Below, piece by piece: positions 10,231 through 22,191 of a DNA stretch of 64,000 nt. The first letter of the stretch is position 1. Each line of letters begins with the position of its first letter. Below the pieces are notes generated by a model that had not been told where the DNA came from, searched no databases, and saw only the letters and a list, made by a program, of their open reading frames with translations. A program made the position numbers and the translations under genes. Source of the DNA: Platynereis dumerilii (taxonomy: Eukaryota; Annelida; Polychaeta; Phyllodocida; Nereididae); the NCBI GenBank assembly GCA_026936325.1, contig JAPTHN010000004.1, positions 14,268,439 through 14,332,438 of the forward strand. Direction: 5' to 3'.

Positions 10231-13026
10231 ATGATTTTTAAAATTCAACAGATTCTTGTGGTATCATCATTTCGAAGCCAACATCCTAGACCATCATACC
10301 GAAGCAGATGTCCTTCCAACATGAAGCAGATAGTCCCATCTGGGCGGTCCATCCTGCCTACTGTATTGTGTGCAAACACTCGATCTGCAAGGTATAAGCT
10401 GAGTGATCTAGGTGTCACTGCCCGCCACCATCAAGCTGACATTGTGTGTGCAGTTGAAACTTGGTTCGATGAATCCATGGATGATGGTTGTCTTTCAATT
10501 GGAATGGATTATAGTCCTCCGGTTAGAAATGATAGGCAAGACAGAATAGGTGATGGAGTGGCAGCATGGTTCCACCAAAATTTGGCTTTCAAACAATGGC
10601 AAAGTTTGGAAAACCCTGAATTTGAGACACTTTGGTTCACTGTCTGGTCAACAAAGATGCCGCGCGACTTTAGTAAAATAATCCTGGGAATTATATATCA
10701 TCCTGCTACCACTGCTGATGGACATAGGAATATGAGTTCTCATATTGTTAACTGTGTAGACCACATAAAGAGGCACCATCCATACAGTGGAGTTATGATT
10801 GTTGGCGATTTCAATCAGCTCCCTGATCGTCAAATTGTCCCACATTTGAAAGTAAAACAGATTATTAAATCGCCGACACGAGGAAATTCTGTGCTTGATA
10901 AATGTTTCACGGATATACTACCCTTTTATAATGACTTTACAATTATTCCTCCAATTGGTTCCTCGGATCACAATGCCTTTATATGTTATCCAAGATACGA
11001 CTCCTCTTATGACAAAGGTTCAGTGAAAGAGTGTGTGACTCGGGTCATGGGTCAAAATGAGAAAGCGATGTTTTGCTACGAACTGTGCAGTGTTAAGTGG
11101 GAACCCTTATATCGCATGCAGTCGTACGAAGAGAAGGTTATGTCTTTCACTGTCATTATATCTTCACTGATGGACAAATACTTCCCTGTGAAGACTGTGG
11201 CACGCCATAGCAAGGACAAACCTTGGATTACAGACTATTTTAAATCATTAATTGCCAAAAGACAGTTTGCTTTTTTGAATGGTGATATGTGTGCTTATCG
11301 ACAACTCAGGAACAGAATTAATAGATTATCAAAGAAACTTGAGTGTGATTTTTATAACAAGAAGGTAGCACAACTTAAAACATCTGACAGTCGTAGCTGG
11401 TGGAAGGGCATTAAGGAAATTTTGGGTTTATCCTGTAAGAGTGGCCCCTTTGAAAATTTGGCCCAGCTTGAGTGTGATGGCAGCATTGATGTTCTGGCCG
11501 AAAGGATCAATGACTTTTTCAAGTCTGTGAGCAACCATCTGGACCCAATTTCTCAAGACAACCGACATATCAATAGGTCTACTTCCATCCCAGAGGCCTA
11601 TTTACTGCGAGTGGACGAAGTCGAGAAGCGTTTAGCATCCCTGAAGACGAACAAATCCACAGGACCTGATGGGATTCCGGCATGGGTTCTGCGAGACTTC
11701 TGCCACATTCTTGCTGGTCCACTCACCGCAATAGCCAATGCCTCAATACAGGAGGGCAAAGTAGCTGATCTCTGGAAATTTGCCAGTATTGTCCCAATCC
11801 CAAAAGTTCCTTCCCCAAAAGATATTACATCTGACCTTCGCCCTATTTCAATAACTTCTATTCCTGGTAAAGCTGTTGAATTTTTCCCAGTTAAATGGAT
11901 GAATGATGCTATTGAAGAGAAGATTGACCCAAACCAGTTTGGAGGCGTTAAAAACAGTTCTACCGCATTAGCTCTTCTTAAAATTGTTGATTATGTGGCT
12001 AAAAATGTGGATAAACCTGGGACTACAGTTCGAATTCTGTTGGTTGATTTTGCTAAAGCATTTGATCTGGTTGATCATTCAATTGTTTTGGACAAACTCT
12101 GCGATCTTGTAGTCCACGAGAGTTTGGTAAAGTGGTCTGCCAGCTTCTTGAAGGAAAGACATCAGTGTGTTAGAATTGGATCAAAAACGTCAAAAGCTGC
12201 AAGGATAAATGCAGGATGTCCTCAGGGTACTCTGATTGGCCCTCTAATTTTTGTAGCTCACATGAACGATCTGTCACCACCTGTGCCTGTGATGACAGTT
12301 AAATATGTGGATGATACCAGTGTGCTTCATGCCTGCAACGACCCCAGTGACCCGACTCTCCAGGCAGCAGCTAACTATCTAGCAGAGTGGTCAAAACTGA
12401 ATAATATGAAATTCAACATAAGCAAATCAAAAGAACTCATTTTTACATTTGGAAAATCCCAATCTGTTTTCCCAGAGCTGGATATTGAAGGGAATGTGAT
12501 TGAAAGAGTTCGTGAAGCCAAGATTCTGGGAGTTACTTTACAAGTTGACCTGAAGTGGAATTCCCATATACACAATGTTCTAAAAAAGGCCAATAAGAGA
12601 TTATATTTACTAACTTTATGTCGACGAGCAGGCCTTAAACAATGTGACATGTTGGATATCTACATAAGCCTTATAAGGTCTGTTCTAGAATATTGTGCGG
12701 TTGTATGGCATTCAAGTTTACCTAAGTACCTGAGTGATGTTGTTGAAAAGGTACAAAAAAGGGCTCTCCATATAATATATGGCTGTGATAACTATGACCA
12801 GTGTCTTACAATGTCAGCTCTAGAACGATTAAGTGAAAGACGAGAAGAACATTGCAAAAGACTTTTCATGAAGATGAAGGACCCCAAACACAAATTAAAT
12901 GACTTGTTACCCGATCAAAGGAACAGGGTCTACGATATTCGTGCTTTTAACCAATTTGAATCTGTTCTGTGCCATACAAACCGTTATGCTAATAGCTTCG
13001 TACCCTATTGTTTAAAAAAGTTTTAA
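10231..13026 (+). CDS. LINE ORF2: endonuclease and reverse transcriptase
   Basis: Uninterrupted ORF of about 931 codons from ATG 10231 (an in-frame TTG lies at 10219). The N-terminal third is an exonuclease-endonuclease-phosphatase nuclease with VETWFDE, the metal-site VGDFNQLPD and the terminal SSDHNAFIC. The RT follows, with STGPDGIPAWVLRD, LRPISITSIPGK, LVDFAKAFD, GCPQGTLIGPL and catalytic KYVDDTS, where most CR1 elements have FADD. The C-terminal thumb has SVLEYCAVVWHSSL. The enzyme nicks target DNA and primes reverse transcription there. The ORF is open throughout, so the copy is fairly young, though ORF1 is shifted. Confidence 0.9.
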   Translation: MIFKIQQILVVSSFRSQHPRPSYRSRCPSNMKQIVPSGRSILPTVLCANTRSARYKLSDLGVTARHHQADIVCAVETWFDESMDDGCLSIGMDYSPPVRNDRQDRIGDGVAAWFHQNLAFKQWQSLENPEFETLWFTVWSTKMPRDFSKIILGIIYHPATTADGHRNMSSHIVNCVDHIKRHHPYSGVMIVGDFNQLPDRQIVPHLKVKQIIKSPTRGNSVLDKCFTDILPFYNDFTIIPPIGSSDHNAFICYPRYDSSYDKGSVKECVTRVMGQNEKAMFCYELCSVKWEPLYRMQSYEEKVMSFTVIISSLMDKYFPVKTVARHSKDKPWITDYFKSLIAKRQFAFLNGDMCAYRQLRNRINRLSKKLECDFYNKKVAQLKTSDSRSWWKGIKEILGLSCKSGPFENLAQLECDGSIDVLAERINDFFKSVSNHLDPISQDNRHINRSTSIPEAYLLRVDEVEKRLASLKTNKSTGPDGIPAWVLRDFCHILAGPLTAIANASIQEGKVADLWKFASIVPIPKVPSPKDITSDLRPISITSIPGKAVEFFPVKWMNDAIEEKIDPNQFGGVKNSSTALALLKIVDYVAKNVDKPGTTVRILLVDFAKAFDLVDHSIVLDKLCDLVVHESLVKWSASFLKERHQCVRIGSKTSKAARINAGCPQGTLIGPLIFVAHMNDLSPPVPVMTVKYVDDTSVLHACNDPSDPTLQAAANYLAEWSKLNNMKFNISKSKELIFTFGKSQSVFPELDIEGNVIERVREAKILGVTLQVDLKWNSHIHNVLKKANKRLYLLTLCRRAGLKQCDMLDIYISLIRSVLEYCAVVWHSSLPKYLSDVVEKVQKRALHIIYGCDNYDQCLTMSALERLSERREEHCKRLFMKMKDPKHKLNDLLPDQRNRVYDIRAFNQFESVLCHTNRYANSFVPYCLKKF

Positions 13027-13226
13027 AATGTAATATAATTTTTATTGTGATTTTAAATCCTTTTTGCATAATATGTTTACTGCCGGTTTTTATCATATTT
13101 ACATTTCATTTACATGTACATTGTATACATATATATTTACATTTCATTTACATTGTATAATTAATTCAACCTATGGTTGCAATAAACATATTACTTACCT
13201 AAACATATTACTTACTTACTTACATA

Positions 13227-14285
13227 GAGATTAAAGAAAAAATTCCTCTTCCGGTGATGGCATTTCGTGCTAGTTTTGTGACATTCAGGTCTCTATCCAG
13301 AAGCTCTAGTTCTTAGATTCCCATTTCAGGGTCTTGTGTGGGAGGAAATGAAAGGTTGGACGTCCTTGAAGGCCTTAACATCACACGTGAGTCCTAAGTC
13401 TCACACCTCCTTACACCTGACTTAGGTTTGTTTTGGTTTAGTTCCTCTGCCCTTTGCCAGGTCAGGTTCTGGGATCTCAACACTTTGTAGTGCACCAGAC
13501 AATTTGTTACCTTTTCTCTTGTAATTTTACATGTAACATAACTTACGCCTCAGGGACCACTGTACTTCTTATTGAAAATCTAAATGACAAGGTCATGCAT
13601 ATCCAGGGGTCTTGAGTGTGGGGGAGGTGGAGAAATGCATAGGGAGCAAACGAGTGCTACTTGGGATTCATGCAATTTTTTATTTGGGGGGGGGGGGGGG
13701 GGCGGGGGGGCACACACATACATTTAGTACTGTGTGTGTTAATATATTACACTTTTTTCTTGGTTACACTTGACAGATTGGGTAGCACATGCCCGCTCTT
13801 TGTTATGCCTCTATTGAGTTACATGTTAATGGGGTCTGAATGGTTCAAGGAAGAAGTATGTCCACCAAACCAGCTTCGAACCAAGATGCAGTGCTGACTA
13901 CTCTCTGCAATCATCTTTCCATACCAAACTAACTATTGCTCAACAAGTGGCTGAAAGCTTTGGTGAGCAAATATTTCACTCCAAATAGACTATAATTACT
14001 TCAAATAAAAAATGGGCAAGTTGAACTATGGCGTTTGTAATACAATGCATCTGGATTGACAATAAAAGTGTATCGCTGTATCGATTAGGATTATTATGAA
14101 AGAAAGGGATAGGAACAAACCTCCTTCCACCCATAAGGAGAGGTCGCGCTTGACTATAAACAATGAACAGACCGACAACATGTATGAAAACATGGGACAT
14201 TTGCAAAGAGAAGGTTGGCTCCACACTGTTGTTGAGAAGTGGTTTGATTCTTGAAGCACCAGCTTAATTGGAAATGTTCTGCAAA
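13227..14285. other. No gene seen; contains a poly-G tract
   Basis: Sequence of no recognised family. A run of about 17 G, broken by one C and followed by seven more, lies at 13686-13710, next to a short CA run. Short ORFs here run through low-complexity sequence and are not credible. Confidence 0.4.
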
Positions 14286-14849
14286 GTGGTCAGAAAAATA
14301 ATATGAGGACCAAGGCTTCTGATTGTTTATACATTATGTCATTTATGTGTCTCATTCACCCAAAACAGAATGTTTTTTGCCAATGACAGTCATTTAAATG
14401 TTTAATCATCCGATTATTAGTCAGAATGATACCATTATGTAGACCCTACTTGCCAAATTTCAAACGGATATATCCTAAGATTCAAATATAGCCAGGCTTC
14501 TGTTTAACACTTGTTTATTTTGAAATATATTTGATTACCATGGTAACATACTGGCTTTGCTTGACTCTTGAATGTCACATTTATAGCCAACTTTCAAGCA
14601 TTCTGATTCTGAAAACAAAATTCATATGATATGAAGTATGGTTGATTGGAAGAGTTTACAATGACTTATAAGACTTATTAGGTCATTATAAAACACCAGA
14701 ATTACCCAGTGATAAAGAAATTAAGGAGGAGGACTGCAACTGTATTTTTTTTGGGGGGGGGGGGGGGCGGTAATGTTGCTGAGACACAGTGATGTGGCCA
14801 GGACATGCCAAATGGCAGCCCTGTGAGAGAGAGTGGGGAAGATGTGATG

Positions 14850-14884
<35 letters not shown>

Positions 14885-16760
14885 GTCTGGCTTTCTGTTT
14901 TATATCTTGTTTTCTACATGTGTGTGACTGTAATCACTGTATACATGTATGGTTATGGGCCTATGGCTATCGATATCTGTCTATAAATCTAAATCTATCT
15001 GTCTATCTATCTATCTGGCTTTCTGTTTATATATGTCTGTGTATGGACCTATCTGTGTGACTGTATCAATGGCTAATTGGCTATTAGCCAAAGCAGAGAG
15101 ACTCTTCAGACCGGAAGTGTAATCACGAAGGAATGGCGTGCTAGCTGTGGCATTGCTTGTTCTATCAGTCAATGGACATTTGAATCGAAGGGAAAAGTTC
15201 CCCATGAATTGATAAGGAAGTGTGTTCATCAGAAAGCCATGTATGAAAAAATAGGGAATGTGTATAATAGATGGGGTGAGGATTGTCAGAGGACTTGTTT
15301 ACCTTGGACAACGTATGACAGGGAGGGCAGCCAGAGGCAGATCCAGATTGGGGGAGGGGGCTGAAATGGATATTGTTGAAATGAGAAATAAGAGTGGTAT
15401 GGTTGATTTGGTTATGTTGACACGGTAAGTTATAATGTTTTGAGGTATATGGGGGTGTTTGAATGGGAAGGAGGTGAAAATGGGATGATTTTTATGAGGT
15501 AAGAGGTGATACCCCACCTGCTGAATGTGCCCCTGGCCCTACACTTTTATTTATATAGATTTTATTTTTTTGGTCTAATTCACCCTGCAATGGAATGTTT
15601 TCATATGACAGTTATAGAAATTGAGTGTAAGCTGTTGAATTATTAATTTTTACATATATTCTTGCCAAATCTCATGAAGATCCATGAACCAGCCTTTGAG
15701 TTATGCCATATTTGATGCTTAATAGTTTGAAGTTTTGAATATTCAAATATACTGTTTGGCTGCCATGGTAACAGAAATGCAATTTCTTTGCGCAACTAAT
15801 ATATGACAAATATATAGCCCACTTTCAGGGCAATGTGTATCTCAAAATAGATTTGATATATATATGATACAATGGCTCAACAACAGGGTTTGAAATACAA
15901 AATGTTATTTTAAAAAGGGTATCTTTGGGTAATATTTACCCCAAAATAGAATGTTTGATGGCAGTGCTGGAAATTTAGTAAATTGAGGAAAAAAGGGGTA
16001 TTTATGTGTTTAATTCACCTAAAAATGGAACTTTTTAAAAGGAAAGTTATCAGATTGTTATATTACCTGATGGACAATTAATAATTACATACATTTGCCA
16101 AATTTCATGGGGATAGACGCCCTAGTCTTTGAGTTATGTCACATTTCATGCTTTCGAGTTGGACATTTTGAATTTTGAATTATAATGTTATGTTGCTGTG
16201 GCAACAGAAATGCAAAGGCTTGGCTAGGCTATTATATGGCAAATGTGTAGCCCACTTCCAGGGCATTCTAATGCACAACAAAAGTTGAATATATAATGAT
16301 ATAGGGTTGAGCTGCAGAGTTTGAAATATAGCACATAGTGGAAAAAGGGGTATTTGAAGGTTATTTTCACCCAAAAATGGAAGGTTTTTAAAATTTATTG
16401 TCAAAACAACCAAGCAGTCATAAAAAACTCCCAAATCTGGAAATATTTCCAAAATTTTGTGAATGTAGCATTAAAAGTTCTCCTGTTATTCGATATTTTG
16501 TAAAATATTGATGAAATACTGAAATAACCACTTTTATTATGTTTTGGTTGCCCTAGCAACCTTATGCGAATGGTCTCAGAGCGACACCTAGCAGATTCTG
16601 AAAGCTCAAATTGTTACCTATCCAACGACACCAAATTTCTTTATATAAAAATCGGGGGCAAAAACCTTTTAAATATGCACCTTTTTCCTGGTTGGACCCC
16701 ACACTATTTCGTAGATGTTTCAGGTCTAACCGATTTAATTGGGACCCTCATTGTACCTCT
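14286..16760 (-). repeat. Diverged ~355-bp tandem repeat, right block (inverted)
   Basis: Reverse-complement relative of 5974-7810. X-box-like near-palindromes start at 16547, 16192, 15759 and 14534. Unit 16547-16192 keeps the 355-bp spacing; the next interval is 433 bp, so part of a monomer has been lost. The block is split by unrelated sequence at about 14690-15555. Confidence 0.75.
14690..15555. other. Insertion inside the right repeat block, with ATCT microsatellite
   Basis: Separates two parts of the inverted repeat block. Contains a G run near 14752, an (ATCT)n microsatellite at about 14850-14884 and again at 14990-15020, and a 15077-15364 ORF with no recognisable motif that I do not call as a gene. 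Confidence 0.5.
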
Positions 16761-18555
16761 CCCATGTCAATGAAGGTAATTTGTTCTTTGCATGTTTTCC
16801 TCCTGTGTCAGTGAAGGTCTTTTTTACATTGTTACCTCCCATGTCAATAGGGGACATTTGTTTCATTGTTCCCTCCATTGTCAGTGAAGTTCATTTCTTT
16901 CGTTGTTCCCTCCCATGACAGTGAAGGTCATTTCTTTCATTGTTCCTCTCATGTCAGTTAAGGTAATTTCATTCATTGTTCCCTCCAACACATGTCAGTG
17001 AAGGTCATTTCCTTAATTGTTCCCTTCAATATCACTGAAGGTCATTTCTTCCATTGTTCCCTCCCATGTAAGTGAAGGTCTTTTCTTTCATTGTTTCCTC
17101 CAATGTCAGTGAAGTTCATTTCCTTTGTTGTTCTCTCCCATGTCAGTGAACGTCAATTCTTTCATTGTTCCTTCCCATGACAGTGAAGGTCATTTCTGTC
17201 ATTGTTCCCTCCCATGTCAGTGAAGGTCATTTCTGTCATTGTTCCCGCTGATGTCAGTGAAAGTAATTTCTTTTGTTGTTCAATTCAATGTCAGTGAAGG
17301 TCATTTCTTTCATTGTTCCTTCCTCCCATGTCAGTGAAGGTCATTGGTTTAATTGTGTCTTCCCATGACAGTAAAGGTCATTTCTGTCATTGTTCCCTCC
17401 CATGTCAGTGAAAGTCATTTCCTTAATTGTTCCTTCCCATGTCAGTGAAGGTCATTTCTCTCATTGTTCCCTCCCATGTCAGTGAAGGTCATTTCTTTCA
17501 TTGTTCCCTCCCATGTCAGTGAAGGTCATTTCTTTCATTGTTCCCTCCCATGACAGTGAAGGTCATTTCTGTCATTGTTCCCTCCCATGTCAGTGAATGT
17601 CATTTCTGTCATTGTTCCCTCCCATGTCAGTGAAGGTCATTGGTTTCATTGTTGCCTCTCATGTCAGTGAAGGTCATTGGTTTCATTGTTCCCTCCCATG
17701 TCAGTGAAGGTAATTTCTTTAGTTGTTCCCTCCCATGTCAGTGAAGGTCATTTCTTTCATTTTCCCCTCCCATGTCAGTGAAGGTAAATTCTTTCATTGT
17801 TCCTTCCCATGACAGTGAAGGTCATTTCGTTCGTTGTTCCCTCCCATGTCAGTGAAGGTCATTTCTTTCATTTTCCCCTCCCATGTAAGTGAAGGTCAAT
17901 TCTTTCATTGTTCCTTCCCATGACAGTGAAGGTCATTTCTGTCATTGTTCCCTCCCGTGTCAGAGAAGGTCATTTCTTTTGTTGTTCCCTCCCATGTCAG
18001 TGAAGGTCATTTCTTTCATTTTCCCCTCCCACGTCAGTGAAAGTCATTTCTTTCGCTGCTCCCTCCCTTGTCAGTGAAGGTCATTTCTTTCCTTGTTCCC
18101 TCCCATGTCAGTGAAGGTCATTTCTTTCATTTTCCCCTCCCATGTCAGTGAAGGTCATTTCTTTTGTTGTTCCCTCCCATGACAGTGAAGGTCATTTCTT
18201 TTGTTGTTCCCTCCCATGTCAGTGAAGGTCATTTCTTTTGTTGTTCCCTCCCATGACAGTGAAGGTCATTTCTGTCATTGTTCCCTCCCATGTCAGTGAA
18301 GGTCATTTCTCTCATTGTTCCCTCCCATGTCAGTGAAGGTCATTTCTTTCATTTTCCCCTCCCATGTCAGTGAAGGTCATTTCTTTCATTGTTCCCTCCC
18401 ATGTCAGTGAAGGTCATTTCGTTCGTTGTTCCCTCCCATGTCAGTGAAGGTCATTTCTTTCGTTGTTCCCTCCCATGTCAGTGAAGGTCATTTCTGTTGT
18501 TGTTCCCTCCCGAGAGTGAAGGTCATTTCTTACGTTGTTCCCTCCCATGGAAGTT
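16756..18555 (+). repeat. 37-bp minisatellite array, first half
   Basis: Consensus unit is CATGTCAGTGAAGGTCATTT followed by CTTTCATTGTTCCCTCC (37 bp), about 48 copies with point variants and a few 36/38-bp units. It follows a 160-bp flank (16597-16755) that is repeated at 18607-18764. It is not coding: each frame meets TGA every 111 bases unless a variant removes it, which is why chance ORFs appear. Confidence 0.95.
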
Positions 18556-18602
18556 TTGTCACAAATTAATACCCCCCCTTCTAACACGTGTGAAAAGTTA
18601 GT

Positions 18603-20860
18603 TTCTGAAAGCTCAAATTGTTACCTATCCAACGGCACCAAATTTCTTTATATAAAAATCGGGGGCAAAAACCTTTTAAATATGCACCTTTTTCCTGGTT
18701 GGACCCCAGACTATTTCGTAGATGTTTCAGGTCTAACCGATTTAATTGGGACCCTCAATGTACCTCTCCCATGTCAATGAAGGTAATTTGTTCTTTGCAT
18801 CTTTTCCTCCTGTGTCAGTGAAGGTCTTTTTTTCATTGTTACCTCCCATGTCAATAGGGGACATTTGTTTCATTGTTCCCTCCATTGTCAGTGAAGTTCA
18901 TTTCTTTCGTTGTTCCCTCCTATGTCAGTGAAGGTCATTTCTTTCATTGTTCCTCTCATGTCAGTTAAGGTAATTTCATTCATTGTTCCCTCCAACACAT
19001 GTCAGTGAAGGTCATTTCCTTAATTGTTCCCTTCAATATCACTGAAGGTCATTTCTTCCATTGTTCCCTCCCATGTAAGTGAAGGTCTTTTCTTTCATTG
19101 TTTCCTCCAATGTCAGTGAAGTTCATTTCCTTTGTTGTTCTCTCCCATGTCAGTGAACGTCAATTCTTTCATTGTTCCTTCCCATGACAGTGAAGGTCAT
19201 TTCTGTCATTGTTCCCTCCCATGTCAGTGAAGGTCATTTCTGTCATTGTTCCCGCTGATGTCAGTGAAAGTAATTTCTTTTGTTGTTCAATTCAATGTCA
19301 GTGAAGGTCATTTCTTTCATTGTTCCTTCCTCCCATGTCAGTGAAGGTCATTGGTTTAATTGTGTCTTCCCATGACAGTAAAGGTCATTTCTGTCATTGT
19401 TCCCTCCCATGTCAGTGAAAGTCATTTCCTTAATTGTTCCCTCGGATGTTGGTGAAGGTCATTTCTTTCATTGTTCCATCCCATGTCAGTGAAGGTTATT
19501 TCTTTCATTGTTCCCTCCGATGTCAGTGAAGGTCATTTCTTTCATTGTTCCCTCCAATGTCAGTGAAGGTCATTTCTTTCATTGTTCCCTCCCATGTCAG
19601 TGAAGGTCATTGGTTTCATTGTTGCCTCTCATGTCAGTGAAGGTCATTGGTTTCATTGTTCCCTCCCATGTCAGTGAAGGTAATTTCTTTAGTTGTTCCC
19701 TCCCATGTCAGTGAAGGTCATTTCTATCATTTTCCCCTCCCATGTTAGTGAAGGTAAATTCTTTCATTGTTCCTTCCCATGACAGTGAAGGTCATTTCGT
19801 TCGTTGTTCCCTCCCATGTCAGTGAAGGTCATTTCTTTCATTTTCCCCTCCCATGTCAGTGAAGGTCAATTCTTTCATTGTTCCTTCCCATGACAGTGAA
19901 GGTCATTTCTGTCATTGTTCCCTCCCGTGTCAGAGAAGGTCATTTCTTTTGTTGTTCCCTCCCATGTCAGTGAAGGTCATTTCTTTCATTTTCCCCTCCC
20001 ACGTCAGTGAAAGTCATTTCTTTCGCTGCTCCCTCCCTTGTCAGTTAAGGTCATTTCTTTCCTTGTTCCCTCCCATGTCAGTGAAGGTCATTGGTTTCAT
20101 TGTTGCCTCTCATGTCAGTGAAGGTCATTGGTTTCATTGTTCCCTCCCATGTCAGTGAAGGTAATTTCTTTAGTTGTTCCCTCCCATGTCAGTGAAGGTC
20201 ATTTCTTTCATTTTCCCCTCCCATGTCAGTGAAGGTAAATTCTTTCATTGTTCCTTCCCATGACAGTGAAGGTCATTTCGTTCGCTGTTCCCTCCCATGT
20301 CAGTGAAGGTCATTTCTTTCATTTTCCCCTCCCATGTAAGTGAAGGTCAATTCTTTCGGTGCTCCCTCCCTTGTCAGTAAAAGTCATTTCTTTCCTTGTT
20401 CCCTCCCATGTCAGTGAAGGTCATTTCTTTCATTTTCCCCTCCCATGTCAGTGAAGGTCATTTCTTTTGTTGTTCCCTCCCATGACAGTGAAGGTCATTT
20501 CTTTAGTTGTTCCCTCCCATGTCAGTGAAGGTCATTTCTTTTGTTGTTCCCTCCCATGACAGTGAAGGTCATTTCTGTCATTGTTCCCTCCCATGTCAGT
20601 GAAGGTCATTTCTCTCATTGTTCCCTCCCATGTCAGTGAAGCTCATTTCTTTCATTTTCCCCTCCCATGTCAGTGAAGGTCATTTCTGTCATTGTTCCCT
20701 CCCATGTCAGTGAAGGTCATTTCTTTCGTTGTTCCCTCCCATGTCAGTGAAGGTCATTTCTTTCGTTGTTCCCTCCCATGTCAGTGAAGGTCATTTCTGT
20801 TGTTGTTCCCTCCCGAGAGTGAAGGTCATTTCTTTCGTTGTTCCCTCCCATGGAAGTTTT
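18603..20860 (+). repeat. 37-bp minisatellite array, second half (higher-order duplicate)
   Basis: Flank 18607-18764 plus about 56 units. Rare variants recur in the same order about 2.0 kb after their first-half partners: CCAACACATGTCAG at ~16984 and ~18993, CCCGCTGATGTCAG at ~17245 and ~19252, and TCGCTGCTCCCTCCC at ~18053 and ~20023. This is therefore a tandem duplication of a whole array block, with its junction near 18602. Confidence 0.9.
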
Positions 20861-20990
20861 GTCACAAATTAATACCCCCCTTCTAACACGTGTGAAAAGT
20901 TAGTACCCCCTCGGCCAAAACTCGCGCCCCCCCCCCCCGTCCCCTGTCATAAATTCTGAACAGTCCCCTAGTGAAAACATAACTCATTAC
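20861..20990 (+). repeat. Terminal part of a Harbinger-like MITE at the array edge
   Basis: Ends with CTGTCATAAATTCTGAACAG then TCCCCTA, which resembles the right TIR of the element at 52222-52580. The part reading CACAAATTAATACCCCCC and ACACGTGTGAAAAGTTAG also has a reverse-complement relative there. So the minisatellite array abuts, or has grown inside, a MITE. Confidence 0.5.
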
Positions 20991-21329
20991 TTTGGTTGAT
21001 ATGAGTTTCTTTATCATCTATTGATTTTCTGTAGAAATTTGTTGATGTTAATGAAGGTATTGAATAATTAATTGGTCAAAATTTAATGTGTCTTTATTTG
21101 CAATCCTGACACAACTGTCTCTGTAATATAAAGATAGTTGCACTTGTTTGACCACCATAAAATTATTTAGACACATGGAACTTTGCTATTAATATAGTTT
21201 AATCAATTTTGGTAGGCTGGCTAACTGTGAAGTTGCCAGGCTTAGTAATTTATTCAATGAAATCAATTTCATGTGGGTTGATTCTTTTGTCAGTCAAGCA
21301 TGCCATGCAACCAGCAGTTTGTAACTGTT
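20991..21329. other. No feature seen
   Basis: AT-rich sequence between the repeat block and the left palindrome arm. Confidence 0.4.
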
Positions 21330-21713
21330 TATACATAGCTACAAAAGCTTTCCTCATCCCAGAGCTTATAATTAAAAAAAAAGTAATAAACCTGTCTCCA
21401 AGTTGACCACTGTATCATTGCCACTGCTTTTTCCAGCCTTGGTAGAACATATGCTGTCATGTGCTGTCACCTTGAGACAAGTGTGCAAATCCGCGAGCTC
21501 CAGCGAGCGGTCCACATAAACTCAGTGTTAGGAACCAGAGTATAAACTTTTAAAGGATGCCATTTCAATTGCAGAGCCATAGATGTTGTTGACACATTGC
21601 AAACTTTTGGTACTTAGGCCTATATCACTATTTTGATGCTCTCTTTGATGATGTAAGTGATTAGTCAAAAGCAGGAGATCTCATATCAAAGTTCTAATGA
21701 AAATATTAGAATT

Positions 21714-21719
21714 TTTATT
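21714..21719 (-). other. Poly(A) signal, gene B
   Basis: AATAAA on the minus strand, about 470 bases after the stop codon. The mirror copy for gene C is at 48530-48535 inside ATGAAATAAAAA. Confidence 0.45.
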
Positions 21720-22191
21720 TCATAAGGCAGAACAGAGCAGTTGCAATACTGATCAAACATGGTTAAATATTTATTCAAAAAAGCAGTTTCTCATCACATT
21801 TCCATAACAGAACATGTTCATACAAATTAGTAACTTACTCTTCTGCATCGCAACTTTTTACAAATCGTCAACCAGGGGTATCTGAACAGGGGGACAGAGA
21901 GGAAAATTACCCCCTCCTGCTCTTGTCCAGGGGGGAAGAGAGGTAAAGTGCGCCCTTTTGATCTTAAAGAAAAAGCATCATTTGACTTCATCTACTAATC
22001 TTAGGGACAAATTAAAAAGTACTTAAAAAATTATTATTGACTCTCAATTTAAATTTTGTGTAATTATGAATTGCTCTTTTTCGTCTAACCTTCCTCGCTG
22101 CCCACGTTTTGTTCTGCCACTCCACTCGCCAATACAAGTGTACACAACACAATGTTTGTTTCATATTTAGTCCTCATAAAAATGTTACTTC

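Larger units (their letters stand above)
8949..13226 (+). mobile_element. Non-LTR retrotransposon, CR1/L2-like group, nearly full length
   Basis: Two consecutive ORFs with the order ORF1, then endonuclease-RT ORF2, followed by a short AT-rich 3' UTR that ends in ATTACTTACC/ACTTACTTACTTACA-type short repeats near 13195-13226, as in CR1-like 3' ends. Insertion lies between the two inverted blocks of the 355-bp repeat. No poly(A) tail or clear TSD was found. The 5' end may extend left of 8949. Confidence 0.85.

Noticed and set aside
15077-15364. 95-codon ORF starting MAISQSRETLQ
   Set aside because: No motif or homologue I can recognise, and it lies in an insertion inside a repeat block. Left as non-coding.
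19853-20158. 101-codon ORF in the 37-bp array with SLPCQ-like repeated words
   Set aside because: It exists only because variant units remove the TGA present in the consensus. The unit length is not a multiple of three and other frames are equally repetitive.
16756-20860. CRISPR-like regular repeats
   Set aside because: Contiguous 37-bp units without unique spacers in an intron-bearing animal locus; this is a minisatellite.
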